A stretch of 64,000 nucleotides of DNA from Cycas panzhihuaensis (taxonomy: Eukaryota > Cycadophyta), in the NCBI GenBank assembly GCA_023213395.1, contig CM041465.1:3658001-3722000 (forward strand). Reading direction: 5' to 3'. How positions within the stretch are numbered: position 1 is the stretch's first letter; each line of letters begins with the position of its first letter. The notes below the pieces were generated by a model. That model had not been told where the DNA came from. It saw nothing but the letters and a program-made list of their open reading frames with translations, and made no database searches. Both the position numbers and the translations under genes were made by a program. Positions 1 through 11,519 of the stretch are shown here, one piece after another.

Positions 1-190
1 TATTTAAGGTACTTGTGGATCTATTTAAAGGGATCCATGTCCATTGCATTTGAATCCTTTTAGCATCAATATAATCTATTATTTTGTTTTGGGATTTTAC
101 CACAAGGTTTCCTATATTAAATTTGTCTATGTGTGCTTCTTTCTTTTGTGCTTGTTATGTATATAAATGATCTATATTCTTGTTTCTAAT
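1..190 (+). repeat. 3' part of a copia LTR (element G1), cut by the window edge
   Basis: The sequence ends in TTTCTAATA and is followed immediately by a tRNA-iMet-type primer site, so it is read as the end of a 5' LTR. Positions about 120-190 match 10,760-10,829 at roughly three of four bases, judged by eye, which fits an LTR pair. The start of the LTR lies outside the window. Confidence 0.6.
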
Positions 191-191
191 A

Positions 192-203
192 TGGTATCAG
201 AGT
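192..203 (+). other. Primer-binding site of element G1
   Basis: TGGTATCAGAG is complementary to the 3' end of initiator-methionine tRNA, the usual minus-strand primer of plant Ty1/copia elements. It sits two bases after the LTR end, as expected. Confidence 0.75.
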
Positions 204-1875
204 TGACGATCATGTATAAGTAAACAAGTATTGTATAGAGTGTTGAAATCATACATTACTAAGTAATACTAACTCAACCCTTTACTGAGGATTGATTTCT
301 TTGATAATTGAAAAAACAACCATAGTTTGTAATGGTCAAGTGCCTTCCTTATTGAATGGTCTATCTTGTAGGATTACAAATATCCTTGGAGGTGTGAAGA
401 GTAGTGTAGGAGGTAGTTCTCTCTTGTTGATTGTGTATGGACATATAGAGATGCCTAGTGTCTATTTGTTATTTGTTGTTATAGCCTCTTGATACTATGT
501 TTATGGTCAAGGATGAGTGCCTACCTATTGACTCAACTATGAGTGATTCCAAAGCTATTGAGGAAGGTGATATTAACATTAGTAGTATCATATCTATAGA
601 TGCATTGCCAACCACTAGTTTAGGAGAGATATCTCAGTCTTTGTTGCTAGTAGAAATACAACATAGATAGAGGCTCTATTAGCATACCCTATTGTTAGAT
701 TCATGTTGTGGCATACCATTATTTTCATCTGAGATATTTTGCATGCATTATATGAGGGTGTTGTTGATATCATATCTATAGTTTGACCATAGATGATAAT
801 GTACAAACCATCAAATTAAGACATATTACAACCCATTAAGTGAGGGGTAGTCATAGTCATATAAGTGACTACTAAGACATAGTAAAGGTATAATTGTAGT
901 GGTGACAATAGGGTCATTGGTAACCACCATAAAGAAGATTCTAGAGTCACATACACAAGTAGAGAAGATGTAGTCATTTTCATGGTCAAAGGTCATGAAG
1001 GAGTAAATAGATGTCAGATGTTGTCCTTTCATGGTTGCAGGTCATGGAGGAGTAGATAGATGTTAGATATAGTCTTTTTAATGGTCATATGCCATGAAGA
1101 AGTAGATAGATATTGAACTGCCATTTCTGAGCCATCTTTTTTTGGTATGTAAAATGTATTACCTTTATGGAGTTCAAGTCAAAACTGGGTATAATCTCTT
1201 ATTGACACTAGTCTCATTGCACCTAGTTTTGAGAGATTATAGAGTCACAATTATAGTAAAGATGCCTAAAATCCAAAGGTATTTCCTTTTTAACTTTAAC
1301 AATCTTTGAGAATATGTTAAGGTAAATTTCAAATAATACTTTGAGATGATTTTTTATGGCATGCGTTTATAATATTACATGAGTCATAAGGAAATTACTT
1401 GAGTGTTCTTCATATGATTTTGAGAGATGATTATTGCATATTTAAGGTAAATCTAATTATTATATTATTTCATTAAGGCAAGTCTATTATTATATTATTA
1501 TTTATAAAGGGAAACTTTCATTGATTTTTTAAAGGGTACACTTTTGTTCATGTATATAGGCTAATATATGAGATATACATGAATGGTTCTAGGTATACAT
1601 CTTTTTATATTGATCATTGCATTAGACATTACATTAATTCTTGAGTGGTGAAGTATTAATTGGACTTTAATCTATATCAGCATTTTTCACATTTTAATTA
1701 GACTTATTAAGTTTAGAAAAGCCTTTTTATTGAGTAGTTTGTTGGTTTCTCTATATGTGGTTATCAATTTTTTATGAATCCTTTATTTTTTGAGTTATTA
1801 GAATGGATTATTTTTAAGGGAATGTAACTTGTCAGCATTTAGTTTAGCGTCCCTATGTTTGTCATTTTTTTCATC
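204..1875 (+). other. Leader of copia element G1, no gene seen
   Basis: The stretch between primer site and gag is AT-rich and has no recognisable coding region; the short open frames in it have no family features. It contains an imperfect tandem repeat near 976-1,125, listed separately. Confidence 0.5.
976..1125 (+). repeat. Three imperfect tandem copies of a ~50-bp unit
   Basis: Each unit has a TTTCATGGTC-like start, then GGTCATGRAGRAGTA, then AATAGATGTCAGAT-like sequence. Units begin near 976, 1,026 and 1,076. They differ by scattered substitutions, so the array is old. It lies in the leader of element G1. Confidence 0.65.
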
Positions 1876-2640
1876 ATGGAGAAGTTAGTTCCTCTAGTCA
1901 TTTTCAATGGGAATAACTTTAATGAGTAGAATACAAACATAGAATTGGTCCTCATGGTGGACCAACTTTGGGGCATTACCAAATCTAAATCATTGGTCAT
2001 TCCCTTAGTTGAGAAATGATAAATATATACTAAGGTATAATAGTTTGTGGCTATGGGTTTGCTTAAGTTATCTTAGTCTACAACCTTGAATAACCTTAGG
2101 AGATCTAGATAAATCTATGTGAGACATTTAAGAATAAGAAAACTAACCGTCATATTGCTCTTATGATGAAATTATTAAATTCAAAGGTAGTTGATAAGAA
2201 TAAAATAAGTGTATATCTAAATAATATCATTGATTTGAGGAATAGGTTGGATAAATTAAAGTCAAACTTAATTGATGATATACTACTCTTTATAATTATC
2301 ATATCAAAATTGCTAGCTACATTTGGAACCTTCCAAACTATCTATGCAAGAGATGGAGTTATAGAAGATACATCATTTAAGTCACTAAAGAATGTCATTC
2401 CAATAGAGGACACCAAGTTGAAATATCATGGAATGCTTACTAGTTTAAATTCAAATCTGGCTTTAGTCATGAAGATAGAAAAGAAAGATGTTGTTCAGGA
2501 GGGTAAGTCCATACAAAAAATAGATGAGATATCTTAGGAGAAGAATAGGTTTACAAATAAATGTAATTATTGTAAGAAAGAGGGCTATAAAGAAAAGAAT
2601 TATTGGTCTAAGAAGTGGAACAAGTGCAAAGCTAACTAAG
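1876..2640 (+). pseudogene. gag: Decayed copia gag (element G1)
   Basis: The likely start is the ATG at 1,876, followed by the FNGNNFNEW-type opening (W now a stop) typical of the copia gag N-terminus. The best preserved open stretch is 2,163-2,537 with the UBN2-like middle of gag. A degraded CCHC zinc knuckle follows at about 2,558-2,605: CNYCKKEGYKEKNYW keeps the first two Cys, but the His and last Cys are replaced. Stops and frameshifts break it throughout, so it cannot make capsid protein. Confidence 0.65.
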
Positions 2641-2699
2641 ATGATAAGGGAAAGAGTGTAATAACATATTCTATTAGGGTATCAATGCTATCAACTAAT

Positions 2700-3980
2700 T
2701 CAAATCAGAAAGGCTATTAGATCCTAGACTCTAGTGTATAGAAACATATCACCTACTAGAAATAAAACTTTGATGCCTTAGATGCAAGTTCAAGCAATGC
2801 CAGTATCATTCTTAGAGATGCTCATCTATTATCTATAGAAGGTGTTGATTTTTTTTTTTTTTTTGTAGGAGGTAAGTTCAACGGGGTTTACTATGTGCAA
2901 AGATAAAACTTAATCTTATTTTTACCTAAGAAATCTATAAAGAAGGTATGAAAATTGAGCTTTATAATAATAAATTTATAGTTAAGGATCTTAGGAAGGA
3001 TTTCTCTATCATTGTTACTAGAAAAGTTTAAGATAACTTTTGGGTGTTTGAGAAATTTAGAGCCCAAAAAGAATTATATGCTTTTGTTTCTAGTGCTGAT
3101 GACATCAATGTGTTATAGGATGAGCATCTTGGTCACCTTAACTATAGGAGCATCAATCTTATAAATGGGTTGAATATAATAGTAGGTTTACCACAAGTTC
3201 TATACTTAGAAGGCATTTATAGAGGATGTATGCATATGAATCACTATTGTTATCTATTTGCTAGGGATTCTACTTGGAAAGTAAAGGAAAAGTTGGAACT
3301 TATATATATTGGTTTGATGGGGCCACTATCAAATCCTTCTATATCATGTGCTTCATTTATCCTTCTGTTTATAGATGATTATAGTAGGAAAGTTTAGGTC
3401 TTCTTTTTGAAAATTAAGTCTAAAGTATTTGATCATTTTTATGAATAGAAAGTTAGTATTCAGAATAAGTGTGATAAGAAAATAAAGATTTTGAAGAGTA
3501 ATAATAGAAAGAAGTATGATAATAATGCCTTTAATTATATTTTCCTTAATCATGGTATCAAATGGGAATTAATTATTATGTGTACTCCATATTAAAATGG
3601 TATTTCAAAAAGGAAGAATTATATTCTGATAGAGATAGCTAGGTGTATAGTACACATAAAGAATCTACCACCAATGTTTTAGGTGAAAGCTATTATGATA
3701 ACTATTTTTATTCTAAATAAGGTACCTATGAAAGCTATTCATGGAATTAGCCCTCAAGAGTATTAGACTAGTTAGAAGCCTTCCATTAATTATTTCAAGG
3801 TATTTGGGTGCATTATATATGCACACATCCCATACGCATATCGAAAGAAGTTAGATTGTAAGATATTGAAGCATATTTTTATAGGGTATTCATAAGAGAA
3901 TAAGGCTTATAAACTTTGGGATCCATGGTGGAAAAAGATTTTGGTTAGTTCAGATATGAAGTTTGATGAGTAGATGATAT
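2700..3980 (+). pseudogene. pol: Decayed copia protease and integrase (element G1)
   Basis: The aspartic protease site is visible at about 2,720 as ILDSS followed by a stop and KHITY, a damaged form of the copia DSGA site. A run of 16-17 T interrupts the protease near 2,850. The integrase begins with the H-H part of its zinc finger (LGHLNYRS, about 3,127) and continues with IDDYSRK at about 3,370, a weakened second-Asp region, and the FGC...YAH..RKKLD segment to about 3,980. Many in-frame stops make this inactive. The order PR-IN before RT identifies Ty1/copia rather than Ty3/gypsy. Confidence 0.7.
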
Positions 3981-4289
3981 ACCATGCTAAGAGGTCAACT
4001 AAAGATAGATTTTATCCTTCACTTCTTTCATTTTTGAGTTGTGTTTCAATAGGCGTAGAGGTTTAGGAGCCTAGTATTATGTTAGAAATGGAAGTAGGAC
4101 TAAGTGGCAGTAATAGTAAGAAGACATTAAAAGATGAGATGTATACGAAATTTCATACTCTATTATGGGCTACAAGGACTATTGAGGAATCTAATATGAT
4201 AGTGGAAGATCTTAGAGATGGATGGAGAATAAGAAGTCAACATGTTATTTAGACTTTGGTGGTGGACATCAATGATTCTAGTGATCATA

Positions 4290-5135
4290 TTTCATATGAA
4301 ATGAAAGAAGATCTATAATGAAGAGCTACAATGGAGGAGGAATATAATTCCATTATGAAGAATGATACATGTGATTTGGTTCCCTTACCTCCATCTAAGA
4401 ACCTAGTTAATTGCACGTGGGTCTATAAGATGAAGTTTCACTCTAATAAAGAGGTAGAAAAATATAAGGCTAAACTTATTAAATAGGGTTTCAAATAGAA
4501 AGAAGGAATTGACTATGAGGAGACATTTACAATAGTCTCTAAGATAAAAATGGTCTAATTAATCCTTACTTTAGAAGCTACATATGGTTGGGAGTTATAA
4601 TAGAATTATAGTTGAGTCTTTATACTCAAAGAAATAGAACTACAATAGTTATTATTGTGTTATATATTAATAGCCTTATTATTACAGGGAATTGTAATAA
4701 GACTATTACAACTACAAAGTCCTATTTAGAACATACTTTTGATATGATAGATCTTAGGCAACTTCATTACTTCTTAGGTATTAAGGCTAGGCAGATGAAT
4801 GGTTGCATCATGATGTCATAATCGAGGTATGCTAAAACCTTTCTCAAGAAATTTAGGATGAAGGATTACAAACAATTAAGACCCCATGTGCAAAGGGTAC
4901 TAAGCTCCTAAAAGATATAAATAATCCATCTATAGATGAGACTTTATATTCGTAATTCATAGGGAGTTTTATTTACTTAACTTATACTAGGCTAAATATT
5001 ACTTATATTGTTGGATTATTATCTCATTATGTGTAGAATCCCCAAAAACTTTATTGGGTTATTGCAAAGAGGATTCTAAAGTATGTTAATGGAATACTTA
5101 ATCTTATCTTTGAATACATTCATCATGGAGAGGTA
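4290..5135 (+). pseudogene. pol: Decayed copia reverse transcriptase and RNase H (element G1)
   Basis: The first RT block (CTWVYKMKF, KYKAKL, then EGIDYEETFT) spans about 4,415-4,590. It jumps at about 4,600 to the YVDD region, here YINSLIITG at about 4,660, and the LRQLHYFLGI block at about 4,755. The fingers/palm segment that normally lies between (the GL-KQ and QPPGF blocks) is missing, so several hundred bases were deleted. RNase H starts with KRILKYVNG at about 5,070 and stops near 5,135. Confidence 0.7.
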
Positions 5136-5500
5136 AACTTACATAGGTATTAGAATAATTCTTCTTGCAAGTGCTCCTTGGAACAGATTATCAAAGAGTC
5201 TCATAAAGCATAAGAGCATCAATTAATCACCAAATAAAGAATATTATAGTATAATCTTTTTCAAAAGTAATATCAAGCTAACCATCTTCTACAATCTATG
5301 ACCTTTATATAGATGAAAGAGGGTCTTTTCCAAGTAATCCTATTAGTGGCTTAAGTAGCCTTACATTCTATTGGACAATATAGTAGCCTTATATTCGATT
5401 GGATAGCTTATTAGCCTGTGCACTCAGTTCTATAACTAATCTTATTACTTAACCTTATGATAGCTCTTCACTTATTAGTGCTTTATATAACTTAGTAAGA
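5136..5500. other. Unassigned AT-rich spacer between elements G1 and K
   Basis: No coding similarity is seen here. It could hold the 3' LTR of gypsy element K (minus strand), but I could not match it to sequence on the far side of K, near 10,070-10,460. Confidence 0.4.
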
Positions 5501-7050
5501 TGAGTTATGTAATAGGTCTCCTTCATGGGTATGTTGAGTCCTTGAGGCATTAATATGGGGGTGCTTCTTAATAAAATCATTAGATTCCTAGCCTACTATA
5601 TTAAATATTATGAAATTGATTGATTATAGAGATAACATTGTCTACTAGCTAATATACATTCTTAAGGTATAATCAAGGATTACTCTTCATTCTAAACTAG
5701 GAGTACTATTTGGAGGACATGAGTTTTGTTGATATATTTTTGAAGATAGGAAACATAAATAATATTATGAATGTTGGTGGAAGGGGGAAGGTTGAGGGAA
5801 TATGCAACTTTACTAATATGCTCGAAGACTTTATAGGGGCCACAATATCAAGGGCTAAGTTTGTGGTTCTTATGGTGGTAGAGATATTGTTGTTTATAAG
5901 GCTACAGACAAAGGAATATAAGATCGCTAATGTTGAAAGAGTAATTAGAATGGTGGAACTTTACTAATTGTTTTATTTCATTTTTTGCTACAGATAGGTT
6001 TTATTTGAGGGTATGGAGAATTTGATCCATATGCTATAATTTTTGTTGTATTACAACTATGTAGAGGTTAGTGGATAAGGTGTGATAGGAAGGTGGAAGA
6101 TGTTTATAGAGGGCTAAAAATGGGGACATTCTAATGGATGAATGATGTGAGGAGTTGTACCAATACTTAGCTAGGGCTATCCATGCTATCTATTTGGACT
6201 AGTGGTCAGATATAAAATAATGTAAGTAAGTCTCTAGAGTCTTGTTAAGGACCTCTAATTAGCCATCAGTTTGTGGATGATATACTGAGCTCATATTAAA
6301 TGATATTCCTGAGGTGCAAAATAACTCTTTCTAAAAGGAGCTAATGAATTTAGGGTCCCGATTACACATGATAGTGGATAAGAAACCATGCAAGAAAAAT
6401 ATTATTTGGAGGTAAATATTAATGATGTAAGGCACCTTATATGTAGTGGGGATAGGTAGGAAGCAGGTGCATTTTATCAACCTATTAACGACTACTAAAT
6501 AGAATCATACCCAGTAGATAACAATAGTCCCATGATAAAATCCATAGCAATATCTAACCATTTACCTTATGGGATGTGCAAAAATTAAAAGAGACCCAAT
6601 TAGGGTTTCATATTAGCTTTGTTTCACTAGCATACATCACATTCATAGATAAAGATGAGAATGGTGGATTTTATTACTAGCTAAAAGAATTCAGATCATA
6701 TCATGGGATAAGTCTTATTGAATCTGAAATGGCCACTAAGTGGGGAAGAATGATATTGTGATAAAATCTTAGAAATGAAAGCTAAGTGGGGGTGAACAAA
6801 GATGTAGTTTTGGTATAATAGAAGATGATTATAGACAAATGAATCCTTATGTGTATGGACCTTATCACCCCAGTGTGAAAAGTCTAGTTAGGATTGGTTA
6901 TCTGTGGCCAAGTCTTATATCTATATTGGTTACAAGGAAGAGATAACGTGAATGGTAGGGTCCTCAATATAATAAGTGTTGTCATCAGGCACAGAGGAGG
7001 GTAGTCATGAGAGGGCATTTACTATAATATTGTATTTTCCCTTTTTGTAT
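5500..7050 (-). pseudogene. pol: Decayed Ty3/gypsy integrase with possible chromodomain (element K)
   Basis: Read on the minus strand, the integrase core gives YHPQTDG at about 6,256-6,290, the hallmark just before the catalytic Glu, followed by the WY..S.H.S....P region. The C-terminal part reads GPYKVFEHI.KVAYSLNLPP, and near 5,690-5,760 HVS.LKKYI..THV, which is the GPF/Y-to-chromodomain junction seen in chromoviruses. A weak chromodomain-like tail may run to about 5,500. Stops are frequent. PR-RT-RNH-IN order on this strand makes it Ty3/gypsy. Confidence 0.7.
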
Positions 7051-8250
7051 ATAATTATGAAGTCAAAAACTTAAAAGCGATCAACTCATTTAGCCTGTTC
7101 TTTTTAGAGGATTTATTGGTCTAGTAGATAGTGAAGGCTATGATGATCAGTGAGGATAGTGAATTTTAAACCAAATAGATATTATTGCCATTTATTGATA
7201 GCATAAAGGATGGCCCACATTTCTTTTTCATAGGTGGACATTCTATACTTATGCTCCTTAAGTTTCTTACTTTCAAAAGCTATGGGGTAGAAGTATTACA
7301 TTAAGATTACATCTAATCTAAACCCAAGGGCATCATATTCTAGTTAGAATAGGTCAGTAAAGTCTAGTGAGGCCAAAATAGGAGTGGGTGTCATTACCTC
7401 ATTAAGGTGGAGGAAGGCCTCATTGGATGAGGGAGACCATTAAAAGGAATCTTTCCTAAGTAGGTGGGTTAAGGGGGGTGGTTAAGATGGCATAATTTCA
7501 TATAAACTAATAATAAAACCCAGTAAGTCCTAGGAAGGCCCATAATTGGGTAAGGATTTTAGGGGTTAGTCAATTAGTGATGACTAAAATTTTATCGAGA
7601 TCCACCTAAACCCTTGTAGATGATATAATGTGACCAAGGTATTGTAGTTAAAATTTCTCAAACTTATATTTAGAGAGTTTGGCATATGACTTATTCTTGA
7701 CTAGGATTTAGAGAACGATTTCTAAATGCAGGATATGATCAGGCATGCTTGAGCTATAGATAAGAATATCATCAAAGAAGATGATAAATTTTTTTTATAG
7801 GTATGGGGAAATGATTTTGTGCATAAGGGCCTAACAAGTAGTTAGAGTATTATATGGTCCAAAGGGCATGGCTTGAAACTTAAAGTGGCCATGGTGGGTT
7901 TAGAAGGCCATTTTGTATTGATCCTCTAATAGGATGGGAATCTAATAATATCTTGACTTAGATCAAGTTTGGTGAAAACTATAGAACCATGGATCTCATC
8001 TAATATATCATCAATTTGTGGCATAGGGAACTTATTTTTTATATTGACTTTGTTTAATATGCGATAATCGACACAAAGTTAGAAAGAGCTATCCTTTTTG
8101 TGAACTAGAAGAATGGGTGTAGTGTACAAGCTCTTGCTAGGCTAAATGATGCCCATGTCTAAAAATCCTTGGTGATTTTTTTAATTTCATCTAAAAATAT
8201 ATATAAGTTCCTATATGGCTAAAGACTAATCTATTCATGCAAATTTTATA
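7050..8250 (-). pseudogene. pol: Decayed Ty3/gypsy reverse transcriptase and RNase H (element K)
   Basis: The RT catalytic motif is clear on the minus strand at 7,757-7,793 as FIIFFDDILIYS. Upstream in coding order (about 7,970-8,090) are [20 protein letters not shown] and F.KLDL, the standard gypsy fingers and palm. RNase H follows toward 7,050. Coding density is obvious but broken by stops and indels. RT and RNase H are adjacent to the integrase at 5,500-7,050. Confidence 0.75.
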
Positions 8251-8299
8251 GCTTAAATAATGTAATAGCAGTCTCAATCAAGTAGGGGGCTAACAAGTA

Positions 8300-9060
8300 G
8301 TGGAGTAAATACTAATTAGTATCAATCCAATGCTTGCTAAATATTAGGGTGAATACCTGAGGAGGCTTACAAATTATTGAGATGAATGATGTACCCTATA
8401 TTACCATTAAGTTATCAGTGCATTCAAGTATTACTTTGTTAGAGGGAAGGGACTCTATCCCATAAAGTTTATGTGAGTGGCCCTTGTGATCTTTGAACAT
8501 GATGAATAGGGTTGTAGGCAAGTTGTTGGTGCTATAGGTTCCTAGTTTCTAAAGCCACTATACACCAAGAATTATATTCAACCCACCTATGGACAAGGCA
8601 TAAAGATCAGAGACGAGGGTAAATGAGCTAATATAAACAATAAGGTTTTTAATTATCCCTGCATAGTGAAGGGTGCAATGAATAAGTAAGGAGTACATGA
8701 AGCTTGTCTTAGGTTCTATATAAAGATTCAATTATCAAATAATGGATATATTAATAAAATTTAGTGACATGATACTATCAATCAAAATAATAATGGGGCT
8801 TTCTTGAAGTGTTCCTTTGACCCAAAGTGGATCAGGACATGAGGTAAAGGTAACAACCAATAAGAAAACTTCAAGTTCAAGATTAAGAAGTAGCTCATCT
8901 GTAGGGTGGTCTTGGGGTTCATCATCATATTTATGCTTAGTCTTGGGGTCATCTTTTATAGATAAGTTAGAATCAATTATAAATACTATCTTCCTAGATT
9001 TGAAAATTCTATTATAACTAGAGATCCACTTTTCAGAGTATTACATATAAAGACTAGTTT
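8300..9060 (-). pseudogene. pol: Decayed Ty3/gypsy protease (element K)
   Basis: On the minus strand an aspartic protease start, IILIDS followed by a damaged GSSHNFI-type segment, lies at about 8,750-8,795. It is followed near 8,540-8,600 by IGGLNIILGV.WL, the conserved second half of retroviral-type proteases in chromoviruses. An acidic linker with DDEPQDHPTDELLL precedes it (8,850-8,960), as between gag and protease in this group. Confidence 0.6.
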
Positions 9061-10066
9061 CTCTATGGTGTTGTGCCTCTACTAGAGTGATGTGAACATA
9101 TTTTGAGGATGGTTTCTTGATGTGGTACTCAAGAGATATAGATGGAGTATCTTCCACTCACAAGTATAATCATCAGTAGTCTATTAGGTGTAATTTTTGG
9201 GGCCAAGCAATATCTCTTTGATAATTAGCTAGTTAAGATCATTAAAAGTAGGTGGAATCCTATATGAATGGAGGAGGCCTTCCTATAACAAATTCTATTT
9301 CAACTATTTTAGCCATGTTAATTACATCCTTTAAACTAGGTAGGGATGCCATCTTCATATATATTTGAATGTGTTCTTTGAGCCTAGACACATATGTATA
9401 TATATCCATCTATTTATTGAGTTATTAATCAATCTGATTGCATAAAGATTGAAACTTATTTATGTATATTTTGACAAAGGATACTTGTTTCAACTATGTC
9501 AGTTGAGTGAAGAAAGATTGATTCCAAGTATCTTCATATTACTTAAAGAATCTAGTGGAGAAGTGTACCCGAGATTAATTGGAGGGGTACTCTCACTTCC
9601 ATAATTAAAACTAGTGGTATACCTTTCCATCTAGATAGATGGAAGTTAATATAACTTGTTTGTTGACTGACATTAGGTTGAGTGTAAAATAGGATTCTAA
9701 TTTATTGATCCAACTCCACACACTATCCTTATTAATGTCAAGATTAAATATAAGGATGTTGATCTTATGGTAAAATAGTTACAGTTGATGTCAAGGAAAA
9801 GTCAACATTTATTATGGTATAGGACCAATTAAAGTAGAGGGCCCTGGTAACTAAGTAAAGATATTTAATATTTGCTACATTATCTAGTTTATATTAGACT
9901 TGGATACAAAAGTTAACATGTCTAATTTAACTTTTTGATGTATAATAACTACTTTATTTTTAACCTATCAATGTATGGTGGCTAGCTCTTATCTAACTTC
10001 TTCCTAAAAGTTTATGACCTAGGCCTCGAGTGTAGAAACTTTATCACTATTACTTGGAGAAGCCAT
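9060..10066 (-). pseudogene. gag: Decayed Ty3/gypsy gag (element K)
   Basis: The likely start is the minus-strand ATG at 10,066, giving MASPSNSDKVSTLEA before the first stop (TAG). From there to about 9,060 the reading is broken by many stops, but its position directly upstream of protease and its length of about 1 kb fit gag. No zinc knuckle can be made out with confidence. No primer site is recognised beyond 10,066. Confidence 0.45.
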
Positions 10067-10468
10067 GATGAATGGAGAAAGGGTATAAAGAGGTAGGAAT
10101 AAATAGAAAGAAGGGGAAATATAAAAAGTAAAAAAGATCAAGAAAGAATATTATTAAAGAATTAAGGAGTTATTACAAGGAAGAGAATAGAGCAAAGAGG
10201 GGGAAGTGGGATATTTATAGCCTATTGACTCTAAAAATTACATAAATAGGACACCTAGTCCACTTAAACGAGCACCAAAAGCTTGTCAAAATGGGGTATA
10301 TAAGATTTAAGTTGAGTTTTAGGTGGTAGGGCCTACTAATAGCTCAAGTACTAATAATTGTGAAAGTTGTCTATAAAATCTAACCTAGTACAAAGTGACC
10401 AGTGTAATGTGCTAATTGAAATCAGGTATATGAATTATAATGGTAATTGTTTATTGTAGACTTGTATC
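10067..10468. other. Non-coding sequence beyond K gag
   Basis: This is probably the leader and LTR of gypsy element K on the minus strand, but no primer site and no LTR pair were found. The last ten bases, GACTTGTATC at 10,459-10,468, look like one copy of the target duplication of the SINE that follows. Confidence 0.35.
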
Positions 10469-10706
10469 ATTAATTTTTTTTTTTTTTTTTTTTTCTCTCT
10501 CCTTTTTTTTTTTTTCCTATAAGATTCTATGTCTTGAGATCTTAATCAAAATGTGGAGCATGTAAATCTAGATGTAAGTAATATAAGGTGTCCTATCAAC
10601 CACTAGATAAGATACTCTTAGTCTTATAGGCTTGTCAATAAACTTCTAATATAGAAGTTCAGGGCATGGAGCTTTGTGGTGCTAACCACTAACCACTGCA
10701 CTATAG
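10469..10706 (-). mobile_element. Candidate tRNA-derived SINE
   Basis: Read on the minus strand, the head has TAGTGCAGTGGTTAG, close to an internal pol III box A, followed by a weak box B candidate about 40 bases on. The element ends in a long A-rich tail (the T run at 10,474-10,515, interrupted by CTCTCTCC). The flanks GACTTGTATC (10,459-10,468) and GACTTTAGTATC (10,707-10,718) look like a target duplication with a 2-base indel. Length (238 bp), tail and flanks all fit a SINE; box B is degenerate. Confidence 0.5.
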
Positions 10707-10759
10707 GACTTTAGTATCGAGAAGGTTGTCTATGCTAGGAAGGATATTAACAACTTATA

Positions 10760-10829
10760 TGCTCTCTATATGCTTATTTTTTTCATGCTTGTTAGGTACA
10801 TAAATGATCTATATTTTTGTTTCTAATAT
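10760..10829 (+). repeat. Remnant of the 3' end of a G1-like LTR
   Basis: About 70 bases match the end of the LTR at 120-190, including ATAAATGATCTATATT and the terminal TTTCTAATA. It is in the same orientation. It may be the 3' LTR of copia element G1 with gypsy K lying inside G1, but the rest of this LTR is missing. Confidence 0.5.
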
Positions 10830-11171
10830 TAACAACTTTAATTAGGATTTAAAAGAACCTTATAATAATATTAAGACAATCCCTTAAAAATAATTAAAGA
10901 TAGTAATAGGATAGAGTCAAATATATCTCAAATGATAATAAAAATAGTCCCAAAACTGTGGATAGAAATGTAATAAAAAATAATTTTAAATAAATTAAAA
11001 AAAAACTAAAAAATAGATCATTAATTAGGCACAAAATTAAGTTTCTAAATAACTTGATAAAACTCTAAAAAATATGAAAAAAATAAGCTCTAAGATATTT
11101 CTCTCAAGGATTCAAATCTTGGGCTCTAATACCAAATGTTAGAAAATAAGTCATATAGCTTTAATACCATG
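10830..11171 (-). other. AT-rich leader fragment with tandem primer-site-like sequences
   Basis: No gene is seen. On the minus strand two primer-like sequences occur about 35 bases apart: one near 11,130-11,145 (TTTGGTATTAGAGCCC) and one at 11,157-11,170 (CATGGTATTAAAGC). Each is preceded on that strand by TTCTAACA, so the LTR-end/primer junction is duplicated. Confidence 0.5.
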
Positions 11172-11519
11172 TGTTAGAATGTAAATCAGTTATGAACATA
11201 ATGGATGAAATGGGTGAGTAAATGATAAAGAAATAAAGCACAAAAATATAAAGCATATACATGTTAATACAATGAAATGGAAGAATGACTAAACTTTAAA
11301 TTAAAAAGAAAGATGATATACATACTTATAATGCAACTCATCACATGTGTGAGAACCCTAATTGTTCAACTTGTTATAGGTTGGCACATACTTTTATATG
11401 GCATACAACTCAAGAAGACTTCAAACATAAAATATAAATAAATCTAAGGAGAGTATGAATGGGGATAGTTATGTAATTAGGTATTATACCCAATATACAT
11501 TTTTTAATATATCTTAACA
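11172..11519 (-). repeat. Copia LTR on the minus strand (element J)
   Basis: The plus-strand sequence starts TGTTAGAA and ends CTTAACA, giving terminal inverted TGTTA/TAACA. On the minus strand it contains a TATA-like CATATAAAAG and ends at a tRNA-iMet-type primer site (11,157-11,170). CCATG lies directly before it and ACCATG directly after, which may be a target duplication or chance overlap with the primer site. No pol of this element remains. Confidence 0.65.

Noticed and set aside
25-45. Repeated short direct repeats across the window as a CRISPR array
   Set aside because: No regular repeat-spacer pattern anywhere; the sequence is plant nuclear DNA.
5160-5700. Possible 3' LTR of gypsy element K
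   Set aside because: No convincing match with 10,070-10,460 by eye, so an LTR pair is not claimed.
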